Source: Candidatus Peregrinibacteria bacterium UBA1369 | GTDB lineage: Bacteria > Patescibacteriota > Gracilibacteria > UBA1369 | Assembly: GCA_002305925.1 (NCBI GenBank) | Contig: DBRL01000010.1 | Location: 200,835-264,834 of the forward strand | Direction: 5' to 3' | DNA length: 64,000 nt | Shown here: in pieces, positions 8,303 to 15,161 of the stretch | Layout: every line of letters begins with the position of its first letter | How positions within the stretch are numbered: position 1 is the first letter of the stretch | Notes under the pieces: model-generated | What the model was told of the DNA's origin: nothing | Database searches by the model: none | What the model saw: the letters and a program-made list of their open reading frames with translations, nothing else | Translations under genes and position numbers: made by a program

Positions 8303-9947
8303 TTTCAGTCCTTTTTTTCTCGGTTACGCGAAAGTCCAGCCGTTTGTTTAATAAAAGCCTGCTCTGGGCATCAATAGCCGGCAGGGCGCTCAAGAGGATA
8401 GATACGACCGGTACGAAAAGCCACTGGACAATGAGAGAGATTTTTTTGGAGAGCTTTTTTTGACTGTTTAATGGCAGTATCTGTAGAGTTACGAAAAAGC
8501 AGACCGCGATTCCTAGCGCTGCGATATTTAGCATGCCGCTCATAAACTGTGGTAAGTTGTGGCTGAGGATGCTGTCGGAAAAGTTTTGATTTACCAGGCT
8601 GGGAGTGATACCGGCAAAAAGTAGAATTACAGGTCCGGTGGCCCAAAAAAAGACGCTCTCCAGAAAATGGAGGGGTTCATATATTTTTCTTTTCAGTGGG
8701 ATATGGTCCGAATTAAAGATGTTCAGGACTATAAAAGGAAAATCGCTGACGCCCCAGGCCCACCTTCGTAACTGTAGATACTGGTTTTTGATCGTGGTGA
8801 GGTAGGAATCTCCCAAAACAGCGTCCATATAGACGGGGCTGTAGATATTTTCCAGATAATGTCTTCCCCGATAGACAAAAAAGGCTGTCCAATACTGTCT
8901 GGAATCGTCCTGCACTACGCGTGAGTCCCAATAGCCGAAATCCATGACTGACTGGAAATTCATCGCCCGGGAGGAGAAGCTCTTGTTTTCGTCTTTTCTC
9001 AGGCTGACAGAGAGCTGCCAGAACGAGCAGGACAAGGCTACCAGACGATTAAAAAGCGGGACGTCCCAAATATTATTGTGATAAAAAGGAACAGGCTGAA
9101 ATCCGACTTCGGTACGATTGGGAGTAATACAATACCTGAAGGTCAGTTCGCCCAGGTAATTGGCGCTGATAACTGTGTCGGCGTCGAAGCTGGAGAGTAA
9201 AAGACGGTTATAGGCTATGTTCTCTCTTTCCAGATAGCGTTTAAGCGCTTTGGCAGACCAGGTGGCATTGGCTGCCCGTCCCCTGATTTCACCTGGAAGA
9301 TTTTTGGGGTGACAGGTGTGGAGCCAGTCACGAAAATGATGACCAAATTCCTTTTTTAGCCTTTGAGAACTGTCCAGCGCGTTTGCCCAATCACTTTCCT
9401 CAAACGCGATCATTATAATCACCTTTTTCAGGTCAAAATTACTTTTTACATAAGATTCAACCGATGTGCGCAATACCTCGTAGGATTCCTTGTAAGTAGG
9501 AATCGTGATGCAGTGAACTACTTCGGAGGGGCGTAAATATTCGTCATTGGCAGTCAAAGTTTCCATTCTTTCAGAGAGTGCGGTCTGCAGCGAAATATTG
9601 CCCAGTCCCAGAACTCTGCGATTGGATGTGTCTTCGAGCTCCGGCGGAATTTTTAGGCTTTGGCCGGGATGTTCTAATAAATTGTTAAGCTGGTCCCAAT
9701 TCACCAGGGCGGCCTTTTTCGAATAATGAAAGGATTTCACCAGATTATAGGAGAAAATGAAGGTTCGAAAGACCCAAACCAGCGTGTAGGTGATGATCAG
9801 ATTGGCCGTCAGGACAGGGAAATAGAGCGAACCGGCGATGACCAGGATAAAGGCCGACCAGGTAAGAGCCCCTGGAATTATTTCAAGAACACGCCAAAGA
9901 TGGTGTTCTCTGATCAGTTTTTCGCTGCAAAGTATCTTTTTTGTCAT
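8262..9947 (-). CDS. Membrane glycosyltransferase, GT2 (cellulose synthase-like)
   Basis: A 561-residue processive-type family 2 glycosyltransferase from the ATG at 9947. The frame continues to a TTG at 9968, but that lies upstream of the likely transcription start. Two membrane segments occur at about residues 24-70. The catalytic GT-A domain follows (IPTYKE..., SFDADT near residue 255 as the DxD-type metal site, ...VVQDDSRQYW as the acceptor-binding D, and QLRRWAWG near 393 as the QxxRW product motif). Several membrane helices lie at the C-terminus. It probably adds sugars to a lipid carrier or envelope polymer; the donor sugar cannot be read. No neighbouring polysaccharide genes are present. 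Confidence 0.88.
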   Translation of the reverse strand: MTKKILCSEKLIREHHLWRVLEIIPGALTWSAFILVIAGSLYFPVLTANLIITYTLVWVFRTFIFSYNLVKSFHYSKKAALVNWDQLNNLLEHPGQSLKIPPELEDTSNRRVLGLGNISLQTALSERMETLTANDEYLRPSEVVHCITIPTYKESYEVLRTSVESYVKSNFDLKKVIIMIAFEESDWANALDSSQRLKKEFGHHFRDWLHTCHPKNLPGEIRGRAANATWSAKALKRYLERENIAYNRLLLSSFDADTVISANYLGELTFRYCITPNRTEVGFQPVPFYHNNIWDVPLFNRLVALSCSFWQLSVSLRKDENKSFSSRAMNFQSVMDFGYWDSRVVQDDSRQYWTAFFVYRGRHYLENIYSPVYMDAVLGDSYLTTIKNQYLQLRRWAWGVSDFPFIVLNIFNSDHIPLKRKIYEPLHFLESVFFWATGPVILLFAGITPSLVNQNFSDSILSHNLPQFMSGMLNIAALGIAVCFFVTLQILPLNSQKKLSKKISLIVQWLFVPVVSILLSALPAIDAQSRLLLNKRLDFRVTEKKRTETRLFSRTVSTARQ

Positions 9948-9971
9948 TGAGCTGCGTCTGTTGGCCAAAGG

Positions 9972-10000
9972 AATATAGTAAACATGTAGCTAAATAGCAA
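9972..10000 (-). promoter_or_regulatory. Promoter for the GT2 gene
   Basis: Minus strand: TTGCTA (9995-10000), 17 bp, TATATT (9972-9977). The implied transcription start at about 9964 favours the ATG at 9947 over the upstream TTG. Confidence 0.55.
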
Positions 10001-10012
10001 ATTAACGCCAAT

Positions 10013-10041
10013 TTGACAAGATTTAGATATTGATTTAATAT
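10013..10041 (+). promoter_or_regulatory. Distal promoter with dyad for sigma4/HARE copy 2
   Basis: TTGACA (10013-10018), 17 bp, TAATAT (10036-10041). A 7-bp inverted repeat AGATATT/AATATCT (10025-10031 and 10037-10043) overlaps the -10 box and could be an operator. Confidence 0.55.
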
Positions 10042-10111
10042 CTAATGCCAGCGGGGCAGATGTATCTGTTAATGGTAATAAATAAACTGTCAGGGATGTC
10101 AAATTTCTTGC

Positions 10112-10140
10112 TTGACAACATTGTTACCAAAACATATATT
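10112..10140 (+). promoter_or_regulatory. Proximal promoter for sigma4/HARE copy 2
   Basis: TTGACA (10112-10117), 17 bp, TATATT (10135-10140), followed by AAGGA at 10160-10164 as a ribosome site 8 bp before the ATG at 10173. Confidence 0.7.
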
Positions 10141-10172
10141 CTAACTCCGAAGCAATATAAAGGAAAACGCAT

Positions 10173-11264
10173 ATGACTCATGATGTTGCCAACCAGTCTG
10201 CGGCAGGTGTGAAGGAAGCCATCAACCTGACTGATGTGATTGAAGATATGTTTCTGGTGCTGACACAGAAGGAAAAGGAAGTAATAGTAAAGCGTTTCTG
10301 TCTTGATAATAAGCCCAAGCAGACATTGGAAAAAATCGGTCAAAGCTTTTCGGTGACCAGGGAGAGGGTGAGACAAATTGAAAAAATTGCCCTGGGTAAG
10401 CTGAGAAGGACCGTGGAGACCACAAAAATCAGCATGATCAATAAAATGGCCAAGGATGTGATTAGGGCCAATGGTGGGGTGTTGTTGGAAAGCAAGCTGG
10501 TAGCCGAGCTGATTAACGGAATTGCCAGCAGCCAGGAAACAGATGCGCATATCATTAAACTGGCTCTCAATATTAATTCGGACATAGTCAAATTCGAGAA
10601 AACCAATGTTTACAAGCCATTTTGGAAATTAAATACCGTGTCTTTTGATGATATCAAGGCTGTTATAGCTGCCGGAATAACTTATCTGAACAAACAGGGG
10701 GATGTATGCGTTGAAGAAGAGTTGGCCTCAAGAGTGAAAGATATTTTTCAGGAAAAGAGCAGATCGGTGGAAACGGAATTTGTGGTTTCAGCGATGGAAG
10801 TGGACAAGAGAGTGAAGCGCGTGGCAGAAGGATTTGGTTTGACCTCATGGAGACACATCAACCCACGAAGTATTCGTGACAAGGCCTATATAGTACTGAA
10901 AAAATCCGGTGAACCCCTGCATTTTGTTGAAATCGCCAACAGGATTGCCGAGGCCGGTTTTGATAAAAAACTTGTTACTACGCAGGCCGTACATAATGAA
11001 TTGATCCGCTATGAACAATTCGTACTGGTTGGACGCGGTCTGTATGCCCTGAAGGAATGGGGCTATAAGCGCGGTACCGTGGCCGAGGTAATAGAGTCTC
11101 TACTAAAAAAGAAATCCCCCCTGACCAAGCAGGAAATAATTGCCGGCGTCCTCAAGCAAAGGCGCGTCAAGAAAGGCACTATTTCATTGAATCTTCAGAA
11201 GAACCCTCAATTCATGCGTGTCGGTCGCGCGGTTTATGCTTTGGATGAGACCAGGTCAGCATAG
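10173..11264 (+). CDS. Sigma-70 region 4-like / HARE-HTH transcription protein (copy 2)
   Basis: A 363-residue paralogue of the protein at 5782-6822, with the same domain order. A sigma region 4 helix-turn-helix lies at about residues 28-80 (LTQKEKEVIVKRFCL...TLEKIGQSFSVTRERVRQIEKIALGKL). A HARE-HTH-like winged helix lies at about 230-300 (IRDKAYIVLKKSGEPLHFVEIANRIAEAGF), with a further winged helix at the end (LTKQEIIAGVLKQRRVK). The C-terminal halves of the two copies are more alike than the middles. Two well-formed promoters precede it, along with one of the few visible Shine-Dalgarno sites outside the GC-rich island, so strong expression is likely. A 6-bp stem at 11287-11303 followed by a T-rich stretch may be a weak terminator. 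Confidence 0.85.
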   Translation: MTHDVANQSAAGVKEAINLTDVIEDMFLVLTQKEKEVIVKRFCLDNKPKQTLEKIGQSFSVTRERVRQIEKIALGKLRRTVETTKISMINKMAKDVIRANGGVLLESKLVAELINGIASSQETDAHIIKLALNINSDIVKFEKTNVYKPFWKLNTVSFDDIKAVIAAGITYLNKQGDVCVEEELASRVKDIFQEKSRSVETEFVVSAMEVDKRVKRVAEGFGLTSWRHINPRSIRDKAYIVLKKSGEPLHFVEIANRIAEAGFDKKLVTTQAVHNELIRYEQFVLVGRGLYALKEWGYKRGTVAEVIESLLKKKSPLTKQEIIAGVLKQRRVKKGTISLNLQKNPQFMRVGRAVYALDETRSA

Positions 11265-11336
11265 GACAATTGCTAGATGTTAACAGTTGTTCTGATGGAA
11301 CAATGTCTTTGATTATTTTAAGTTTAAAACAAAATT

Positions 11337-11648
11337 ATGGAGAGCGTTTTTACAAAAATTATCAAAAGGGAGATTGACGCAAAAATCGAGTATGAGGACG
11401 ATCTTTGCATTGTTTTTCACGATATTCACCCCAAAGCCAGGGTACATCTGCTGATTGTCCCCAAAAAGGAGATTCCTACAATAATGGATGCCGCCGATGA
11501 GGATCAGGCGTTGTTGGGGCACTTGATACTGGTTGCCCGGAATATGGGTAGAAAGCTGGATTTGGAAGGATACAGACTGCAATTTAACGTCGGTCATAAG
11601 GGCGGACAGGAGATATACCACATCCATTTGCATTTGATGGGTGATTAA
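11337..11648 (+). CDS. HIT family nucleotide-binding protein
   Basis: A 103-residue histidine-triad protein. The triad HIHLHLMGD closes the sequence. The N-terminal FTKIIKREIDAKIEYEDDLCIVFHDIHPKARVHLLIVPKKEI block is typical of the HinT/PKCI branch, which hydrolyses nucleoside phosphoramidates and aminoacyl-adenylates. The length is slightly below the usual 110-120 residues because the C-terminus stops directly after the triad. It lies alone between the sigma4/HARE gene and tRNA-Leu. Confidence 0.93.
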   Translation: MESVFTKIIKREIDAKIEYEDDLCIVFHDIHPKARVHLLIVPKKEIPTIMDAADEDQALLGHLILVARNMGRKLDLEGYRLQFNVGHKGGQEIYHIHLHLMGD

Positions 11649-11690
11649 ATTATATTTTCGAGCGTTTAGATTATCCCTGCATTGAGACTT

Positions 11691-11774
11691 GCTGGAGTGG
11701 TGGAACTGGTAGACACACTAGCTTTAGGAGCTAGCGCCAAAAGCGTGGAGGTTCGAGTCCTCTCTCCAGCACCA
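11691..11774 (+). tRNA. tRNA-Leu (anticodon TAG)
   Basis: An 84-nt tRNA with a 7-bp acceptor stem (GCTGGAG/CTCCAGC), a T arm GGAGGTTCGAGTCCTC and a short variable arm. The anticodon stem CTAGC/GCTAG encloses the loop TTTAGGA, so the anticodon TAG is at 11725-11727. CCA is encoded (11772-11774). Confidence 0.97.
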
Positions 11775-11795
11775 ATTCAGACGGAGATCCGCTAT

Positions 11796-13046
11796 TCAGC
11801 TGACCGGACCAAGAAACGGGGTGCTTAATTGATTGAGTATTTCGTCCTTGGGTGCGGCGTCTTTTTTGAGGGTTCCTCCTAGCACAACCGTTCTGGAGCC
11901 GAATTTGCCGTTGATCCGGTCTATTTGCTCAAAAAGCGAGCTTTGTGCGCGGGTTTCAATTTCGTCCGGAAAAAGCCGTGGAGGGATTAGCCGCTCGGCC
12001 CGGAGAGAATTACAGATGATGCCGGAACTTCGGTAGGTTCTGCCCGATCGGTATATTTGCAGAAAGGCCTGGCGTACCTGACGAAGGACAGCCAGTTCGG
12101 AACTGATTCTATCCGGCAGCAATATTTCCGCACCATAGGTTTTGTAATCATAATCACGCAGCATGACGATCAGCTGGTCGCTTTTGAGCTGGCGGTTGCG
12201 CAGGTGCCAAAAGGCCAGGGAGAGATTGTCGAGAAGGTGGCGGTAAATTTCATGGCCAGCGGACGTGGGGCGAAAAGAGCGCGTCCGGCTGAGACTTTTG
12301 GGGATGGGCGGCTCCGTGGTTACCGCTCTTACACTGTAGCCGCGCAGTTCCTGTTGCATTTCCACTCCTGGCTTGCCGAGCAGACGGCGCATTTCTTCCG
12401 CGTTGGTATGCACAAATTCCAGCGGCGTACGAATCCCCTTTTTCGACAGCAGTGCGCGGGAGTTTGGGCCCAGTCCCTTGATTTTTTCCAATGGCAACTG
12501 ACGGAGGAATGCGGCTATGTCTTTTCCTCCTATCACGGTCATTCCGTCGGGCTTGCGATGGTTGCTGGCGATTTTGGAAAGGGCTTTGGTGGGTGATAGC
12601 CCGATGGATACCGTAATGCCCAACTGTGCTTTGACGCTCTCCTTGATCCGTAGACAGATCTTTTCGTAGGAGCAGCGATGCAGTCTGCGCAGTCCCTTGA
12701 GATCGAGATAGCATTCATCGATGCTGGCTGCTTCGATGGCGGGACTGAAGGTTGCCACGATTTGCAGAAATTTTTGATGAAAATGCAGGTAATGGCGGAA
12801 ATCGGCCGGAATAATGATTAGCTGCGGACAGAGTTTCCTGGCTTCCCAAACCGGCAGGCCGGTGCCAATGCCGCATTTGCGGGCCTGATAACTGGCGGTA
12901 ATGACGCAACTGCCGCCCATTCCGCTGACGGCAATCGGTTTGTCACGCAGCTCCGGACGGTAGACCTGTTCGACAGAGGCAAAAAAAGCGTTGCAGTCGA
13001 TATGGGCGATGGCCGTTGGAAATGACGTGCGTTGGAAAAAACACAT
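11796..13046 (-). CDS. umuC: Y-family translesion DNA polymerase (UmuC/DinB)
   Basis: A 416-residue Y-family polymerase. The first metal aspartate is in AHIDCNAFFASVE (residue about 17) and the second acidic pair in SIDECYLDL (about 107-112). A helix-hairpin-helix near 190-205 (IKGLGPNSRALLSKKGI) and a little-finger domain follow. The final DEILNQL... tail has no clear clamp-binding motif. Start and stop are immediately adjacent to the upstream lexA gene (lexA ends at 13047), so the two are co-transcribed and the polymerase should be damage-inducible. UmuC and DinB cannot be separated with certainty; the LexA/UmuD-like neighbour favours UmuC. Confidence 0.9.
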   Translation of the reverse strand: MCFFQRTSFPTAIAHIDCNAFFASVEQVYRPELRDKPIAVSGMGGSCVITASYQARKCGIGTGLPVWEARKLCPQLIIIPADFRHYLHFHQKFLQIVATFSPAIEAASIDECYLDLKGLRRLHRCSYEKICLRIKESVKAQLGITVSIGLSPTKALSKIASNHRKPDGMTVIGGKDIAAFLRQLPLEKIKGLGPNSRALLSKKGIRTPLEFVHTNAEEMRRLLGKPGVEMQQELRGYSVRAVTTEPPIPKSLSRTRSFRPTSAGHEIYRHLLDNLSLAFWHLRNRQLKSDQLIVMLRDYDYKTYGAEILLPDRISSELAVLRQVRQAFLQIYRSGRTYRSSGIICNSLRAERLIPPRLFPDEIETRAQSSLFEQIDRINGKFGSRTVVLGGTLKKDAAPKDEILNQLSTPFLGPVS

Positions 13047-13715
13047 TTAGTATTTGCGAATTACGCCGATCACGATGCCCCAGATTTCAGTCCCCTCCTC
13101 CAGCGGAATACGATATTCCCGGCTGCTTTCGGCCTGAAGAAACAACTGTCCATTTTCCTCGGCCAGTCTTTTGACGGTGAAGCCGTCGGGCAGTCGGGCG
13201 ACAACAATCTGGCCCGGACGGGCCTGTCCTTTTTTTTCTACCAGCAGCAGGTCGTTTGGCATAATGCCGGCATTTTCCATGGAATTGCCTTTTACCTTGA
13301 GCGCGAAGGTGTTTTGGGGATTCTTGATCAAGTATTGATCCACGCTAAGGGTCTCGCGTCCGGCGTCCTCCGCCGGCGCCTGAAAGCCGGCGGGGACGCC
13401 GGACGGGAAATACACTATGTTTCGGGTGAGCGTTTCATCGTTATTGGCCTGTTTTGCGCTGATTGCAGAGCCGCTGGCCTCCCTGCCCTCGATACCCTGA
13501 CAGGCGATGATCTGGCCCCTGTTGTTTTTTTTCAGAAGGCCGTGCTGCAGCAGTGCTCTGATATGGCTAAATGTGGTGTTGGAGGACCGGATATGCAGAA
13601 TGGCACTGAGTTCACGAATGGAAGGGAAATATCCCTCGCGACGATGAAAATTCCTGATTTGTCCAAGTATTTCTTTCTGCCTGGGCGTTGGTTTGCGCAA
13701 CGACGATGAAACCAT
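13047..13715 (-). CDS. lexA: LexA-type SOS repressor
   Basis: A 222-residue protein. Residues about 8-72 form the LexA winged helix (TPRQKEILGQIRNFHRREGYFPSIRELSAILHI in outline). An Ala-Gly bond in VPAGFQAP near residue 108 is the probable self-cleavage site. The catalytic Ser is in GNSMENAGI (about 144) and the Lys in FTVKRL (about 180). The spacing between cleavage site, Ser and Lys matches E. coli LexA (84/119/156). UmuD lacks the DNA-binding domain, so this is the repressor. It precedes umuC without a gap and has its own operator in the promoter. Confidence 0.93.
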   Translation of the reverse strand: MVSSSLRKPTPRQKEILGQIRNFHRREGYFPSIRELSAILHIRSSNTTFSHIRALLQHGLLKKNNRGQIIACQGIEGREASGSAISAKQANNDETLTRNIVYFPSGVPAGFQAPAEDAGRETLSVDQYLIKNPQNTFALKVKGNSMENAGIMPNDLLLVEKKGQARPGQIVVARLPDGFTVKRLAEENGQLFLQAESSREYRIPLEEGTEIWGIVIGVIRKY

Positions 13716-13716
13716 G

Positions 13717-13736
13717 CTGGGAAGTTATGTTCCCAG
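13717..13736. repeat. Inverted repeat just before the lexA start
   Basis: CTGGGAA (13717-13723) and TTCCCAG (13730-13736) are exact reverse complements with a 6-nt spacer, ending 2 bp before the lexA start codon. It could be a second operator-like site or an RNA hairpin that affects lexA translation. Confidence 0.6.
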
Positions 13737-13738
13737 TT

Positions 13739-13767
13739 ATTATATAGAACGTTTGTTCTGTTGTGAA
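13739..13767 (-). promoter_or_regulatory. lexA promoter with LexA operator in the spacer
   Basis: Minus strand: TTCACA (13762-13767), 17 bp, TATAAT (13739-13744). The spacer contains the palindrome AGAAC-N4-GTTCT at 13746-13759, which fits the Gram-positive-type LexA box GAAC-N4-GTTC. Autoregulation of lexA-umuC follows from established SOS logic. Confidence 0.8.
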
Positions 13768-13773
13768 GTTTTT

Positions 13774-15030
13774 TTATTTACTGGCCAGCAGCTCTCTTTC
13801 CTCCGGTTTGCTGGCGATGACCCGGCGCGTTTCGATTCGGCTATTGACCAGTGCAGAGAGACGGCTGCGCGTCTGTGGCCCGAAAACTCCTGCGCCTGGC
13901 GAGTTTTTGTCGCTCAACAGCCCCTGACTTTGTTGAAATTTGAACACGGCATGTGCGGTCACCTCTCCATAATAACCGGTCGGTTCCAGACCAAAAAAGT
14001 GCAATTTGGCCAATTCCGTCTGCAGTTCCACCACCGCCTGGCCGGAAGCCCCAGGTTCCAGGTCTGCGACCAAAAAACTCAGTCCGTTTCCGGCAAGAAG
14101 TACATTGTCTCCGTATTGATCCTGATCAAGTGCCAGGGCTTTGGGAACAATCATTTGTTCAGCCGCATTCCCACTGTGCCCATGTTCGGTCTCAAGCGCC
14201 CGGCGAGTTTGGGGGCCGAAATAACCTGCTCCGAACTCGTTCTCACTGTCAACAATGCCTTTGGCCAGCTGAAAATCAACTATCGCTCTGTACATCCCGG
14301 CGTCAAAACTGTTGTCGATATCGCCGTTATAATAGTCCAGGTCGCGCAGTTTGCCCTTTATTTCTGCTATTTCCGGATTTTCGTCGCCATAGCCAAAGTC
14401 TTTTTGGAACTGTTTGGCCACGGGTGACGTGGTTGCTCCATTTTGCCCTCCAGCCGGCGAAACGGCCGAGCCCGGAGAGATACCCGCCAGATCAATACTT
14501 TCCACTATGCTTTCGTCAATGCCGTATACCATTACCGTTACCGTGCGGCGTCCCCAGCCCAAGGCGCGGTTGAGGCCTTCGTCTCCATACCCCATCCAGA
14601 CATCCAGACGGTCATGGGATTGCCCCCTGTGGCCGGCTGGTACGATTGCTCCGCCGCGATCATGTACCGCTACCGTGCCGATGCCGGGAATATGCATTTT
14701 GGTCCCGAAGGGTATGTTTTTAGGCGCGGCGATCATGCCCGGATAGACTGGCGTGCCGTCAGCCCCGTGGGTGCCGTTGCCGTTGAGTTTTTTGTCTGCT
14801 GCAAGTGAGCCCCGGATGTAGCGCTGTTGCCCCTCCACGGGAGAATAATAGGCGGTGATGGTAAATGTCTTTTCAAAAGGAAAAACTTGGACCGTGGGGT
14901 CCGAAAGCTCTCCATTTTCCTCCCCCGTTGCCGTGGCCGTAGCCAGTCCCACGAAGGCAAAGGAGGCCGTGGCAAAAGCCAGAAATATTGGCAGGGCAGC
15001 GTTGCTGATTGTATTGGTGATTGTTTTCAT
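13774..15030 (-). CDS. Secreted 3D-domain protein with two peptidoglycan-binding domains
   Basis: A 418-residue protein. An N-terminal signal/anchor (residues about 10-35) is followed by a 3D/RlpA-like double-psi barrel (about 50-170), with the metal-ligand-type aspartates in AVHDRGG and DRLDVWMG. Two PG_binding_1 repeats come next: FGYGDENPEIAEIKGKL...FGPQTRRAL (about 210-280) and GASGQAVVELQTELAKL...FGPQTRSRL (about 325-400). Such proteins act on or bind cell-wall glycan outside the membrane, often as lytic transglycosylase-like (MltA fold) enzymes. It has its own extended -10 promoter just after a terminator. Whether the barrel is catalytic cannot be told. Confidence 0.88.
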   Translation of the reverse strand: MKTITNTISNAALPIFLAFATASFAFVGLATATATGEENGELSDPTVQVFPFEKTFTITAYYSPVEGQQRYIRGSLAADKKLNGNGTHGADGTPVYPGMIAAPKNIPFGTKMHIPGIGTVAVHDRGGAIVPAGHRGQSHDRLDVWMGYGDEGLNRALGWGRRTVTVMVYGIDESIVESIDLAGISPGSAVSPAGGQNGATTSPVAKQFQKDFGYGDENPEIAEIKGKLRDLDYYNGDIDNSFDAGMYRAIVDFQLAKGIVDSENEFGAGYFGPQTRRALETEHGHSGNAAEQMIVPKALALDQDQYGDNVLLAGNGLSFLVADLEPGASGQAVVELQTELAKLHFFGLEPTGYYGEVTAHAVFKFQQSQGLLSDKNSPGAGVFGPQTRSRLSALVNSRIETRRVIASKPEERELLASK

Positions 15031-15061
15031 TTCTTTGGCTAAGCGATAATGAAATCTTTAT

Positions 15062-15070
15062 ATTATACCA
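15062..15070 (-). promoter_or_regulatory. Extended -10 promoter for the 3D-domain gene
   Basis: TGGTATAAT on the minus strand, about 32 bp before the ATG at 15030. It partly overlaps the T-tract of the preceding terminator. Confidence 0.6.
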
Positions 15071-15100
15071 AAAAAAAGGTCTATCGTCGTAGATAGGCCT
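15070..15100 (-). terminator. Rho-independent terminator after the TraG-like ATPase gene
   Basis: On the minus strand a 9-bp stem with one G-T wobble (15077-15085 with 15092-15100) is followed by a run of eight T. It ends the aspS-ATPase transcript. Confidence 0.8.
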
Positions 15101-15161
15101 TGTCTAATATCTGTTTGATGTTTTGATTTAGTGGGGAAGATTAAGCTTGGGGAGGCAGATA

